Of a stretch of DNA of 64,000 bases, positions 1 through 12,957 are shown piece by piece. The notes beneath the pieces were generated by a model. That model was not told the origin of the DNA and searched no databases. It saw only the letters and a list, made by a program, of their open reading frames with translations. Both the position numbers and the translations under genes were made by a program. This DNA comes from Pristionchus mayeri (Eukaryota; Nematoda; Chromadorea; Rhabditida; Neodiplogasteridae), in the NCBI GenBank assembly GCA_036245805.1, contig BTRK01000005.1, positions 20,870,984-20,934,983 of the forward strand, given 5' to 3'. Position 1 is the stretch's first letter, and each line of letters opens with the position of its first letter.

Positions 1-351
1 GTGAATACTCATCCTACGCGTTCTCTCTTTCTAATTTGTGCTTGGGAATGCATAAGAAGAGAAGAGAGTATAGAATACACTATTTGATCGGGCAATCTGC
101 GAAATAATGAATGTGTCCACCCACTTTCAATCTTCTCGACCCCTTCTTTCTCCGCCTTGGTTACGGTAGTTTCGAGTGTGTTCATTCAATCGAATCAGTA
201 GTTATTGATACTTCTTTTAGTGCAATGTATTCCATTCATTTTCATTACTTGCTCACATCTAGTTGCTAAATGCAGAAACAATAATAAAAGAGTAATAATT
301 ATCTAAGTTGATGGGAGCAGGAAAGGGAGTCAGAGTGAAGGGTCTCTTCAG
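1..351. other. Upstream flank or intron of the Kunitz gene
   Basis: AT-rich sequence with no open frame that I can support as coding. It ends in a good splice acceptor at 350-351, so it is either an intron of the Kunitz gene or its 5' flank. Confidence 0.4.
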
Positions 352-3300
352 AGATCAACCCGGGCGAGTCTGGATGCACTCAGAACAGACAGTGCGAGTC
401 AGTCTGGCCAGGGGCGTACTGCAGATCGGGAGAGTGTCGATGTGCCAACAACCAACCTCCCTTTAGAACCAGGCAAGGCATCTGTCTACTCCATCTATTG
501 ATTGTTGTACTCCTCAAGGGATGGACTTGTCTGTCTCAACTATGGTTTCTGCCCTCTCAACGGGAACAATCCCAAGTTCCGCATCGAGAATCAGGTGGGT
601 CCACTCCTTCCCTCATCCCTCGCTTATGCACACGATGAAGACCACAAAAATGTTACTAAATTTTCTGAGTATTCATGGTATCTTGTTACAATTTTTGTAG
701 CAACATTCGCTCGAGAGTGCATGCAAATACGAGAGATTTTTCTGTCTTTCTCTGCGCTCTCTCATCTCTCGCTCTCACATGTAGGAACGTACAATACAGA
801 TCGAAGTACATACTAATAATGAAAGTCCATATGGGGTTACATAACGAGACCTGGCGCATTCGAAATACGAAAAAAATTAAGAACGTATGAAATTTGCTAA
901 AGTCTAGGGTTGGATATACAGAATTGCAAATTGAGTTTAATTAGGCAACTCGATATCTGCGACATGTCATTGAATAGACGTCCCGTCTCCTGATTCCCCT
1001 CCTCAGGTGCAACAATGCTACGGAGGAGCAGACGCGACTTGCGAGGCCATCGGTGCCCTTGCCTACGACTGCATCTGTGATTCAGATGATTGCACTGTGA
1101 ACAACCCCATCTCCTTTTGCTGTCCCTCCAGAGGTGAAGAGAGGAGAAACCACCACTGACCCCCCCCCCCCTTTCAGCCTTCGCATGCATCCAACCTCCC
1201 AATGAGGGATACACTCCTCCTGGAGGAGGAACCACTCTCAACCACTGGTAGGGAGAATCTCTCCCTCTCCCTTCTACTTCCTTCTCTAGGTACCACGACC
1301 CCATCACTGCAGAGTGCAGGGAACTCAAGTACCAGGGATACGGAGGAAACGCCAACAACTTCCAAACTAAAGACCACTGCGAGTCTTACTGCAAGCAGAG
1401 TGAGTGCTCCCCCTTGTCATCTGTGTGACCCCCCGCACTATATTCCCACCGTATCTCTCTCCCTCTTATCGTACTCTTTGCAGCATGCAGTCGTGGTCTT
1501 CCTCTCTACCGAGACAGGACTACGGGAGTGAAGCAAGAGCCAGTGTACTGTCAGGGAGATCAAGGATGCAACAATCCCAACTACGTCTGCACCTCCATGG
1601 GAACTCTGCAGCAATGCTGTCCCACCTACCGTCAGTGACCTACCCTCCTCCCTACCGTATCCCTGCATTGCAGTGCACATCTGTTCTCGCAACGGTGCTA
1701 TTCCGACGGAAGTGTACAACACAGCGGGAGGTCTTCCATCTGATTACTTCGACGTGGGGATCCCTGATGGATCAGGCAACACTTACCCTCGATTCTACTA
1801 CGATTCCAGAGAAGGAAGATGCATCCAATTCTCGGTAGGAATCAAGACTAAAGTACTCATTCATCCTCTCCTTTCCAGTATCTCGGCCAAGGAGGAAACT
1901 TCAACAACTTCCTATCGCAGGATCACTGCGAGAAGTTCTGTTCCAGGAGTGAGTCCCTCCCCCCTCCCCCCCTCTCTCTCTATCTTCCTCTTCAGTACTC
2001 TGTTCTGCGGGAGAGCCCCTGAAGGACTCCTCTGGGGAGAGGAACATGGAGTGTTCCCCCACTGGCTCCTCTTCCTCTGCCTGTCCATCCACTCATTCAT
2101 GCGAATCCACAGGAGGCTCCACTACCTTCGGAGGTCTCGGTCTCAAAGGTTGTCCCGTACTAATGATCCACTCCCTCTCTACTCCACTGGCACCCTCCTT
2201 CTCTAACCTCTGTTCTCCTCTCTTCTCGCCTTCCTCTCCCTTCTCTCCCTCATTCATTCCCTTACTCTCTCTCTCTTCCAGGAGTCTGCTGTCCTCGTCC
2301 TCAATACGTCTGCAAGCTGCCTAGAGAGCAAGTAAGCTACCCCCTTCTCCCCCTCCCCTTAATCTACCCTTTCCCTCCTCAGGGCAACTGTGGCACGTAC
2401 TCCAACCGATGGTGGTTTAATGCGAAGACTGGAAATTGCGAGGAGTTCATTTACTCGGGATGCCAGGTACTCCTTCCCCTTCCCTCCCTCTCTCCACTCT
2501 CTTCATTCACCTCTCTCCTTCTCAGGGTAATGCCAATAACTTCGATTCGTACAAGGAGTGCCAGGACTACTGTAGAGATGCTCGCAGTGAGTCGATCGAT
2601 ACTCGCTGCCTACCGTAATCTTCTGTTCTTTCAGGCGAGCCTCAATGCATCCAGGGAACGGCCCTCACTGACTCGAACGGCAACTTCATTATCTGTGGAG
2701 GGTCGACTGCTGCTTCTACCACTTGTCCCGCCAACCACTACTGCTACTACGATGGAACTACCTACGGATGCTGCCCCACCCAGGGTACTCCCCTCCCCCC
2801 TCTCCCCCCTCATGGTGACCCTCTCCTTCAGCATACACTTGCTCTCTCTCGTACAAGGCTGGTGCGACATGCGGTCCAGCAGTCACTCGATGGTATTACG
2901 ATTCGACGACTCGCACCTGCCAGACATACTCATTCAACGGATGCGATGGAAACAGCAACAACTTCGCCACTCAGCAGGTAATCCCCCCTTCCCCTTGGAA
3001 TGGAGAATGATGGTGGATTGCAGGATTGCAAGGATTACTGTAGAGTAGAGAGCTGTCCTGATGGAGGAGAGGTGGGTGGAGGGGGGGGGGGGTCGGAGTA
3101 TTGACTCTCCCCTGAGGACTATCGTACTTCTCTCTTTGTATACCCTATCTCGCTCTCCCTCCTTAGAAGTATGAGAGTGGATAAACAGAGAAGATTAGGA
3201 AGTGACTCGAAGGGAATTCTCTCTCTCTCTCCATTCGAGGGATCCTCTGCAGGTCTGGAAGGAACCCAATGGAGCAGCAAGAGCATGCACCTCCAACAGA

Positions 3301-4811
3301 CAGTGTCCATCCACCCACTACTGCACTCCTGTCACCACTTGGTACCGCATCCTTCCACTCTTCCCTTATCGATCGATTCCAGGACTGGTACCGTATACCA
3401 GACGAAGTCTCTTTGCTGTCCCTCTAAGAACTTCGTTTGTTCCCAACCCCGAGATGTGGGAGTGAGATGTTCGTCTACTAGGTGAGAAGAGAAAGAGACC
3501 ATCAATCAATTCCTTCCCTCCAGAATCTCCCGATGGTACTTCAATGCCGATTCGAAGACCTGCACCACCTTCGAGTACAATGGATGCGAAGGTTGTCTCC
3601 CCCTCCCCCCCCCCTTCCTCCCCTTCCCCCTCTCATCCCTTCCTCTCAGGCAATCGCAACAACTTCGCCACTCAGAAGGCGTGTCAGAACTACTGTCTCT
3701 CGGAGGCATGCCCTCCTGGAACTGTCGTCGCCAGGGAGGCTGATGCAGGCAGACTCGTCTCCTGCTCAAACCCCGGTATCCCCCCCTTACCCCTTCTCCT
3801 CCCCTCTCCCCCTCCCTCTACCTCTCTCCTTCAGGTGGTTCTGGTCGTGTCTCTGGTGGGTGTCCCGAGGGATACTCCTGCTTCTCCTCCCCTCTCCTCG
3901 ACCAGAATGTCTGCTGTGGAGCGAGTACTGAGCTGCAGTGTGAGTCTCCCCCTCCCCCCCTCTCTCTCTCTCTCTCCAGCTCTGTGCCCTACCCAGTCGA
4001 CTCCCTTCATCTCTGCCCTCTCCCTGCAGCCAATGCAGTGCACTCCCAATGTAGATGGAGCCTGTCCGGGTCAGTTCTCCCTCCCCCCCTCCCCCCTCCT
4101 CTCCCTCCTCTCCCATTGATGATATTCAGGCAACTTCTTCTGCTGGTTCTCCACTGCTTCTTCCTCAGTCAATGCTTTCTACTGCTGCAGATCTCCTGAT
4201 TCAGTGGACACTGGATGTCAGTTTGCCGTATCCTCTCCCCTATCGTCCTTTCTTATCGTATCATCTCCATTTCAGTCTGCCCTCCTCAGTTGGTTCCGGT
4301 ACCAGGAGATGGCGGTGCCCAATATCGGTATTGCTCTCCCTCTGCCCCTGCGAACGACGCGATCCAGGGATGCGGCCCCAATAGACACTGCCAGTTCTCC
4401 ACCAATCTAGAGAGGTACTCCAGTCTCTTTCAGTCTTTGTTGCCTTTGCACTCTTATCGATATATGTATGGGATAGGCTAGTGAGATAGATGCCCAACAT
4501 GCTCCTCCTCACTCCTTTCCTCTCTTTCTTCAGATACATCTGCTGTGGACTGGAATCGGACGTGCGTCTCCCCAATGTCTGCCCCCCTCAACCTGCCAAC
4601 CTCGTGCCTGTTGAACTGGCTGGCAACTACCGATCATGCAACCCCTACGCCCGCTCAGGAACTCCTCAGGTACTGTATTATCTCATTCACTCTCCCTATC
4701 GTAATCCTTGAGTCTTGTCCCGACAACTCGGCGTGTCTGTACACTGGACAGGAGAATGGATTCATCTGCTGTCGTGTCCAATTGGGAGGAGCCACTGAAC
4801 CAAAGATCTAA
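352..4811 (+). CDS. Secreted multi-Kunitz, EB-module and cysteine-rich repeat protein (5' end uncertain)
   Basis: About twenty short exons separated by 40-60 nt CT-rich introns. The first readable exon (after TTCAG at 346-351) encodes a nematode EB module with regular CxxxxxC spacing. Five Kunitz (BPTI) units follow, each with the typical GNxNNF core and a terminal CxxYC or CxxFC pair: about 1160-1400, 1675-1950, 2300-2580, 2850-3050 and 3430-3700. Between and after them lie lustrin-type cysteine-rich repeats ending in CCP or CCG. The last exon ends KI-stop at 4809-4811. Units 3-5 have six cysteines; units 1 and 2 lack the second and fourth. Such proteins are usually extracellular matrix or cuticle-associated protease-inhibitor-like proteins; the protease target cannot be read here. 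Upstream exons, including the signal peptide, are not seen and may lie left of the window. The exon join near 480-520 is unresolved. Confidence 0.85.
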
Positions 4812-5062
4812 GAGATCAACGATCATTCGATAGAACCTATTGAATCAAGAATATTCACAATCGGGTCATCCCCTTCACTCATTATTTGTTGTTGTGTTTT
4901 TGCTCGTTTCCATTGATTCCTCCAGATGTTCCTTCTATCCCCCATCACTCTGCTCATATCACAAGTATTTTATGCATATCAGATGATGATAATAAGAATA
5001 ATTGCTAATAAATATTTTGCACAATTTATCATAGTCTACGTTTCAGCCTTTTTTTGTAGATA

Positions 5063-5950
5063 TTAGGCTGGTGCATAAGTTTCTTTCTTTTTTCTTTTTC
5101 AAATTTCTGTTGACGTACCTAGACTCTCATGATTTTCTGACTACCATGTATTAGGGCAGTGGCGGTAGATTACTATCATACATTTGATTTGGATCTACGC
5201 ATTATCGTGAGAAGTTGATAAGTCTCAGAAAATTAGCATCGGAAAACGGCTATTTTGAGCATTTTGGGATAAATTCAGGTTATCGAATACTTGTGGGATT
5301 CTGATTCTACCCAATTGAGGAACACTTGGGCAGGAGTTCTTCGTTCTACCAAGCACAAAAAATCCGGATTCGAACGTGCGTGGGAGACAGGGGAATTCAA
5401 AAAGTGTTGATTTCAGCGGATGAATCAGAACACGATTATTTCGAAATCTGCAGTTCTTCAACGGGAAGCCCTATCCTTTCCTAAATTTGTTAGCATACTT
5501 ACATGGGAAAGTACTTCACAACCCATCGAAATTGAGCATTCATCAATAAGGAAGTTGCGCTCATCAATTTGTGTTCTATGATTTTCAAATACAGTAGTTC
5601 TGTAATTGGTCCAACATTTCTAGTAGGTTTTTCGGCAGGTTTGGTGGGCTATGTCGTATGACATACCCAGTCAAAGTACTATGTAATAATGTGTTAAATG
5701 TGACCTTTGCGCTATTCCTCTCGGAGCCTAGAGCAATTGAAAAGTCGGATTGCTCGACCTGGTCCGATTACTTCCGAACTAAAATTCTCTATTCAAATTG
5801 ATCGAATCAACATAATATAGTATTCGCTATAGTGTGTACCCATGCCCGTATCAACAGCAAAAACAATTATTTGATTGGCTCATTACGACTACCTGGGGAG
5901 GTCAGAGTGTTGGTACATGAAAAAAGAAAGAAACTTTTGCACCAGCCTAA
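5063..5950. mobile_element. Non-autonomous mariner-like TIR element, 888 bp
   Basis: Near-perfect inverted ends of about 32 bp at 5063-5094 and 5919-5950, starting TTAGGCTGGTGC. They are flanked on both sides by TA (5061-5062 and 5951-5952), the expected mariner target duplication. The ends resemble mariner-family TIRs. The interior has no recognisable transposase in any frame, so it is a deletion derivative or MITE moved in trans. The ends are close to those of the larger element at 6436-9260. Confidence 0.85.
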
Positions 5951-5952
5951 TA

Positions 5953-6435
5953 TTTTCTAGCTATTTCCAGAGGCGTAAAAGTGTGAGTTTCGAAGGTTTA
6001 CAGCAGCTGCAGCAGCCGATACAGGCAACAAGGCATCGGATTCAGACGGTATACGCCGGCCGTCGAAACCTCAATTTTTTTAAAATTTACGAGTATTGTT
6101 CCGAATCTCTCGTGATAATGTAGGAGTACAATATGTAGACAATTACTGATAGTATGAAATTAACTATTTTAGCTTGAAACACAGGTTCCTCATAGAGGCA
6201 GTTGTAGAATCCACAGCTGTAGAATAAGTCGTCTTGCATTGGGAAGGATGTAACTGAGAAATCATGCACTATAATGGAATCGGACTATTTGATCCTCAAT
6301 CGAAATCCTTGACAAATGAGTCAATCCTACCTTAATTTTCCAACAAAACAAGATCCAACTCGTCATATCTATTAGCCTATATCTTCCTTGTCATTAGTGT
6401 TTGTGTCTCCAATATTTTCAGTAAACTGATATGTA
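5953..6435. other. Intergenic sequence between two TIR elements
   Basis: About 480 bp of AT-rich sequence between two mariner-like elements. I see no supported gene or repeat. Confidence 0.5.
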
Positions 6436-7195
6436 TCAGGCTGGTCCATAAGTTTTGTCGCAATTTATAGCTTGGACATTATGTTTTGTGTAGTCCTTTG
6501 TTTTCTTTTAATAAAATGATATCATTTAGAATAACTGAGGCAAACAATACTCTATCTAGCACACTATGGGTCAGAGCTCTCCTATCATTTCGAAAGGCAC
6601 AGCGCCAAACAAAACCCTGACGACTGAGGTCACGGATATCGAACTTCCATCCACTACTACTACACGGAGAACAATGATATGGTCAAACTAGTGTCACATA
6701 TGTTAACAGTAATGACAACGCATAAATTTCACCCACATATTATGATCCAGTCCTTGAAGATTTTCTAACAAATATCACATATTTTGGAAAGGGTCAGTTA
6801 TGTGAAAATTCGGAAAATGATATTTCGTTGTATTTCCGTGTCTAAATAGGCGGGGATCTCAATTTTTCTGGAACATAATCAACACATGGTGATATATTTA
6901 CATTCCTAGTTTGGAGATCATCCAGTATCATAACCATAACATGTAACATTTACTCCTAATTATCTTATCATATCGCATGATAAAGAATTATTATTATTAT
7001 TATTATAACCATTGGATATTCCATTGACAAGAAGGGGCTTACGGAAACTTTGATGCTGGAAACAACACATTCATCAGTGTACTGTTGGGTATACGGTTTG
7101 CATGTTCAGTCTAATGAGGTTATCCGAATGTGGAACCCTTCCTCTTTCATATCTTCTTACGGTAGAATTTAGAATTCGTTACTTTTTGGTAGGTA

Positions 7196-8453
7196 TTGGG
7201 GTGTCCCATAATTCGTGTCGTTTTTTTACATTTTTTTATTTTCTTTATTTCATCAACAGATTACAATATTTAATCAACAATGTATCTGCCCTTCCTTCTC
7301 ACTGCCTCCCTCCATCGATCGGGCAGGGTCTCGATCCCTCTATTCCAGAAGTCCTTGTTCTTAGAGTCGATCCATTCCTGGAATGTCTTCTATAGATCGT
7401 CTCGGTTGGCGAACTTCTTTCCACGGCAAAAGTTCGAGAGCGACCTGAAGCAATGATAGTCGCACGGGCTGATGTCTGGGGAGTACGGTGGGTGGGGCAG
7501 TTTCTCGATGCCCAGTTCTTCCAGCTTCTTCTGAGTCACTTTAGCGAGATGTGGAGTCGCATTGTCCATGAGCAGGAAGATCTTGCCGTGTCTCAGGAGT
7601 TCAGGAGGAACCCTGATTGCCATCTCCTCCAGCTGAGTAGTGAACAACTCAGCCTTGATGGTCATACCCTCAGGAAGGATCTCCCAGTAGATGGGGCCCC
7701 GAGCAGATTAGAAGAAAGTGAGCAGTTCCTTCTTTCCGTGTACTCCGGCCTTCGGGATGGGCTGGGGCTCTTCATCGGGATCCAACCACTGCAGTCTCCT
7801 CTCAGGGTTATCGTAGGTTATCCACTTCTCATCCACAGTGATGATGGAATGGGTCCATTCGGGATCCTGCTTGCGGCTGAGCAATTCCTGACACACGTCA
7901 ACACGCTTTTTCAGCTGCGCCGCCGTGAGATCATGAGGAATCAATGGAGGCTTCTTCAGTTTCTTGCCGGCCTCATGCAGGATACGAGCCACAGTGGACT
8001 TTGAAGTTCCAGTATCTCTCTCCATCTCACGCACACTGTGCTTCGGGTTCTTCTTCACTTCAGCGAGAACTGGAGTTCGATCGATGATAGGGGGACGTCC
8101 GGGGTGGGGGTGGTTGTCGAGGCTGTAGTCCCCTCGCTTGAAGTGGGAGTACCAGCGCTCACAGGTGCGAAGGGAGGGGGCATCTTCTACTTTCGTCAGG
8201 ACCAGCTCATCATGGGATTCCTTCGGTGTTCAACCAATGACGAAGGAATGGAGCAAAACTGAGCGATAGTCGCGACGAGTATCCATTACTAGAATCGATG
8301 AGGCGACTAAGTGACTAATTCAATCTATGGATTTCCCAATCTGACGCAATACTTTGTTTACCAGTTGCGCGTGACAGATTTCGCAATCCACGATCCAGGA
8401 ATTATGAAATAGCTTACATAGTAGTCGGCGACACGAATTATGGGACACCCCAA
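7196..8453 (-). mobile_element. Complete but inactivated mariner transposon, 1258 bp
   Basis: Perfect 25 bp terminal inverted repeats at 7196-7220 and 8429-8453, starting TTGGGGTGTCCC. TA duplications lie at 7194-7195 and 8454-8455. Length and single-gene layout are typical for mariner. The transposase on the minus strand has internal stops, so this copy cannot encode the full enzyme. Perfect TIRs suggest fairly recent insertion. Confidence 0.95.
7270..8286 (-). pseudogene. Mariner transposase pseudogene (D,D34D) with three in-frame stops
   Basis: A single 338-codon frame runs from ATG at 8286 to TAA at 7270-7272 and is interrupted by TGA at 8230-8232, TAA at 7708-7710 and TAG at 7390-7392. 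All segments stay in one frame, so there are no indels. The N-terminal part carries helix-turn-helix-like sequence (CERWYSHFKRGD). The catalytic triad is visible: VDEKW, MDNATPH and, after exactly 34 intervening residues, CDYH preceded by HPPYSPD. The enzyme would cut at the TIRs and paste into TA. Length fits mariner transposases (about 345 aa). The nonsense changes make it inactive unless stops are read through. Confidence 0.93.
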
Positions 8454-8563
8454 TAATTAATAATTCAGAATACCTAAAATGATATTTTTGTCACTTTACG
8501 GCCAGAATTGAACTTCCGAAATTTATCAATATTCTTGAAGGTAAGACAAAGCTTTCTGATGCT

Positions 8564-8773
8564 GTGGAAATTTTCAAGGAGAACTTCACAAATTTGAATT
8601 CCCGCAATTCCATATCTCGGCTCCCAGTAGAGCTAGAGACTTGAAAATTGGAATATGGGGTGGAAACGTAAAAACCACCCCATATTCCAATTTTCAAGTC
8701 GCTAGCTCTACTGGGAGCCGAGATATGGAATTGCGGGAATTCAAATTTGTGAAGTTCTCCTTGAAAATTTCCA
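8564..8773. repeat. Long near-perfect hairpin, about 100 bp arms
   Basis: The sequence from 8564 reads back as its own complement to 8773 around a short loop near 8665-8680. Few mismatches are seen. It lies in the right part of the larger TIR element outside the nested mariner, so it may be a separate fold-back insertion or an internal part of that element. Confidence 0.85.
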
Positions 8774-9262
8774 CGCCATCAATTGTTTCTGGTTATTACG
8801 CAGCCCTTTAGTTGACAGTTGAAGCGCACTTGTGTGGAGTTTTGTACCACTCATTTTGGAATCAGTAAATTGAATCGAAATGCCAGTCAGCTAGCGTCTA
8901 CCTTCGAATTCAAAAGCTTTGATCTATAAATATGCTTTCCATATTACCACTTCCACCCTATCAATGAAATGAGAATTCACGACACTTCTAAATCAGCCCA
9001 TGGAGATTGTATCATTTTTACACTGCGCAAAATGACACAGGTTCAAAGAAAAATGAAATTTTTTATGAAAATTCAAAATTCTTCCAATACATTTTTCTCG
9101 AGTAGATAGCATGTGTGATTCGGCCCGCCCCCATAGTAGTAATGCGCAACCATTCCCCTATAATATACTATGAGGTCAGGCGACTGCAATTTGGGACATG
9201 CGATTATGATGTATTCAAAGATAGCACCCGAAATGCGACAAAACTTATTGACCAACCTAATA

Positions 9263-9901
9263 CTTATTCTGAAAATTGTGTAGAACTTCATTTGAAAAGG
9301 CCTAAATGAGGAATGTTCTCATCTGCTTCTTCCATTTCCCTCCTTCTCTCTTATCACTTCTACTCTACTCGGAAGTGAAACAGAAAGGTCTCTGAGGAGA
9401 AGACAAAGAAGAAGAAAGGGAGCGAAAGGAGTGCTTACCAGAGACTTTTCCTTCCTTTCCAATCACAATAATTTACATTTTCCATGGATGGGACTGCCAG
9501 ATCCATCCACTTGGAATTGACAGAGAAGCGCTTCAAATCCAAAAAAAGCCCTCTTTCAATTTGAATTTTCACCAAATGAGTTGACCAAAAATTTAGAGTA
9601 GTCCGTACGACCAATTGTGCCACCTGCCTTGCTGTCTCAATCCATAGATCATAAATATGCAGCATGTAAGTGAGGGAGTTCCCCTGCTAACTAGTTTGAA
9701 GAGGAGGAAATGGGAAAGTCTTTAGACGAGAGACGGAAAGAGGGTGAATATTCGCGTGGACGAAGAAGAGATTCCTTCCTTCGATCGAATTCGAGATGAA
9801 CTCGAGCTTTCGAATGGGATTGGAGATATTGCATCGAATTAATCAAGGACGTCTTTCTCGTTTAGAGGGCCAATCTCGATTCGAATGCAGAGAGACAAAG
9901 G
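9263..9901. other. Intergenic, upstream of the RUSC-like gene
   Basis: About 640 bp with purine-rich stretches and no supported exon. It is likely to hold the promoter of the RUN/SH3 gene that follows, but I recognise no specific element. Confidence 0.4.
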
Positions 9902-12900
9902 TTGACACTGGAGATTAGGAAGGGAATGATAGGGAGGTTAAGGAGGATCTCATCTGCTCCTCCCTCTTCCCTCCTCTCTCCTCACTCACTCGAGTCAGCT
10001 GGCAAGAGACGAGAGCGACAGAGTGGCAGTGTGGAGACAGAGACGCAGACAGACATCGATTCTCTCCTCGGGGAGAGAGACCTCCTCCCTCCTTCTTCTA
10101 GTGCTGCTTCTTCCTCTTCTTCCCCTTCTTCCTCCATCATGGTCGAGTTGGTGGGGGTGATGAGTGGAGTGGATGAATGGCCATCTGATATGGATACTCG
10201 AGTGGCTGCACTCGACTTCGCTGATTCGATCCTTTCCATCGATGCTTCTTCCTCCTTCGAACCATCCCTCTCCACCTATGACCCCTCCCTCTCCACTGAT
10301 TCACTCGACAGCGAACAATTGAGACAACGGTGAGATCTCATTCCAAGGAGTTCCTCAGGGGAAGGAATTCAGATGTGAACACAAGACTGACGACTACAAG
10401 TTGACATTCGCCGATTCTGGTCAATGGACTACGTCGACCCATCTGACGACCTGGGGAAGGATACAATACTCACAACCATTCGAAGAAAAGGTTCGACTCT
10501 TTGTCTTCTTCTCTCCCACTCATTATTAATCTTTCCAGTGATGTTCACTTATTATCGTTATCCTCATATCTCTCTCTCCTCCCCTTCCTTCCCTCATTCA
10601 ATATCCCTTTCTTCCTTCTCCTCCAACTTCTCTTCCTTGCTCTCTTCTGATTCTGGGGAAGACAAGTCCTTTCTCCTCCTTCCATTTCCAATTCCATCCC
10701 TCCTCTCCAATTGTTTACTCTGTTCGCACGAGGGAGGGAATGCAAGGGGTACTTCATACTCATATCACCCACTTATTATGGACACTTCACTTCTTCCCCT
10801 TCCCTTCTCCATCTAATCTTTGATCTTTCCAATTTCTTCCTTGCTTCTTCCAATCTTTCTCTCCTTCTTTCGCTTCTCTCATCATTAATTTATCTCTATT
10901 CTCCATCTGCATCTCTTTTTGTCCTCCTTTCTACCTCTAGGGAGTTCATCCTCGTGTCTACCCTAATCTCCTCCTCCTTCAGATAGTCTCATCTCCTGAA
11001 GTGCGAGTCCCGTGTTCGTCTCCTTCTCTTCTTCATCGTCCCTCTTCTCTCCTCATCGATTTCGTTGGTCGACACACAGGAGAAATCAAGGGATTCGTGG
11101 ATGTGAATGAGAACATCGAAGAAGGGAGGAATTCCTCTCTCAAGGTGATCACTTCCCTCGAGTGTGAGATGGGGGGAAGACAGACGACAACTGCTGAGAG
11201 AGGCCATCGAGTGTCGAATGACACGAGGGAAGGGAAGTAGACTCACTCGATAATGGGAATGAATTGCAGAAGGAGAGATGGAAATGGGGGAATGGAATGC
11301 GAACATCTTCACATCGAATGAAGAGAACTTTCGCGGATTTGGAAGAAGCGCCCGAATTGAATTTCCTCCAGTTGCCGCACCAAGTAATTTATTATTTCGT
11401 TTGTATCAACTCAAAAAATTCAACGACATTCAATTATTCAAAATTTTGGTATCCTTTTGATTTAAAAAAATAAAACGATCATATAGATAGGTAGAAAGGG
11501 AGATGATTTAACTGAAATGGACTGCAGACCCGCGCCCTCACTGAGTCGACGTCGTTGCCAGAGGGATTGGGAGAGGGCGGAGAGACCTCCCTCGGATTGG
11601 ATTCCCTCCTGCTACAACCTTCCTCCCCTCCCGGTACCCCGTGACTTGAACCCGCTTGCGTTTATCGATAATTCTAACGAGATTTTCCTGTCCAAAAAAG
11701 TTAAATATCTGGACCTGTAATTTGGTGTAGTCTGTCATACTTATGTACATTACGATAGGTATATGTATTTATTTTTCTCAAAGATCGTTAATTGGCTCCG
11801 ATGGCGTCATGTCAAATTCTGTCATCAAAATGAAAGTCCATAAGTCTATCGGCTATACGTCTGAACAGTTGGATTTTAATAATTAATGAAACGCGAAACA
11901 GATCAGAATTTAATTATGCCCTGGTAGCAATTTTCGATTAATTTTATTGACCTCTGAAATCGAGAAATTCAAAGATAACTGATTTCGACGTGACGGCACC
12001 TGGAACCAACGACCGATAGTTGAGCAAAATGAGAATGTCTACCGTAGTGAGCATTCCAGAATATCCCAAGGATTCGCTTGTTGGACAGAGTCAGATCGAT
12101 TCTCGCACGAAGGAGTAGTTGTCTCTTGCAGACTCGGGCCTGGGCTGTTCGGGTCCCCTTCACATCGAGGACTGGGCGTCTCTCTCCGTCCTCCTCCCCA
12201 AACACGTCGCTGAAGCATGCGTCTTCTTCACGAAGAACTCCGATCTACTGGGGGCAAGTAACTGCGTCGAGAGGTGAAGAATCCTCCTAATAGGGAAGAA
12301 GAGGAAGAATTGTCTCTCTCCCTCTCTAATTTGGTTCTCGATAATTAATCCTCTTGAGATCATCTCGCAGTGGGAATGAACCGTGCACTACGTGTTTCCG
12401 AGTGAGGCGGAAAGGTCTCCTCCATCCCCCTGGATGGGCCCTCTCCTCCCATTCACGAATCACTCTCTGCGACTGCACCAAGAGTGAATTCACTCCTCGT
12501 CCCATCGGGTAATCCATCCATTCCATCCAATCAATAGTCGATTCAACTCAATCTATCGATCAATCAGGGCCTTTTACTGTTTAAATTATACCATTTATGA
12601 ATACCAAGCTAATATATTTTCATGTGAGCCTATCATGCGAGATAGACGTTCCTCAATTGATAATGAATTGATTATACGATGGTGGATTCTCCTTCTTATT
12701 CAATCAATTCTCTGCAGTAGATCAGCGACGTTCTCGACGACTCCTGGATTGGCATCTCGTGAATTGGCCATCGTTGGTCTTCCTGTATACTCGGAAGCTC
12801 GTCGACTGGTCGAATCAATTGTGGAGGGAGTCGCCATCTCCATTCGGTATGCCCCGCTTCAACCAACTATTACTATGTAGAAAAAAGACAAGATGTCTGT

Positions 12901-12910
12901 CTGTCCGTTC

Positions 12911-12957
<47 letters not shown>

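Larger units (their letters stand above)
6436..9260. mobile_element. Larger mariner-like TIR element hosting a nested mariner
   Basis: Inverted ends of 27 bp with three mismatches lie at 6436-6462 and 9234-9260 (CATAAGTTTTGTCGCA core on the left, CAATAAGTTTTGTCGCA on the right strand). They are flanked by TA at 6434-6435 and 9261-9262. The element contains the complete mariner at 7196-8453 and a long hairpin at 8564-8773. Without the nested mariner it would be about 1.57 kb, near mariner size, but no transposase frame of its own can be recognised. It is either a degraded mariner or a non-autonomous element. Confidence 0.7.

Noticed and set aside
5225..5461. 78-codon open frame in the 888 bp TIR element
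   Set aside because: No resemblance to transposase motifs on either strand; treated as chance within a non-autonomous element.
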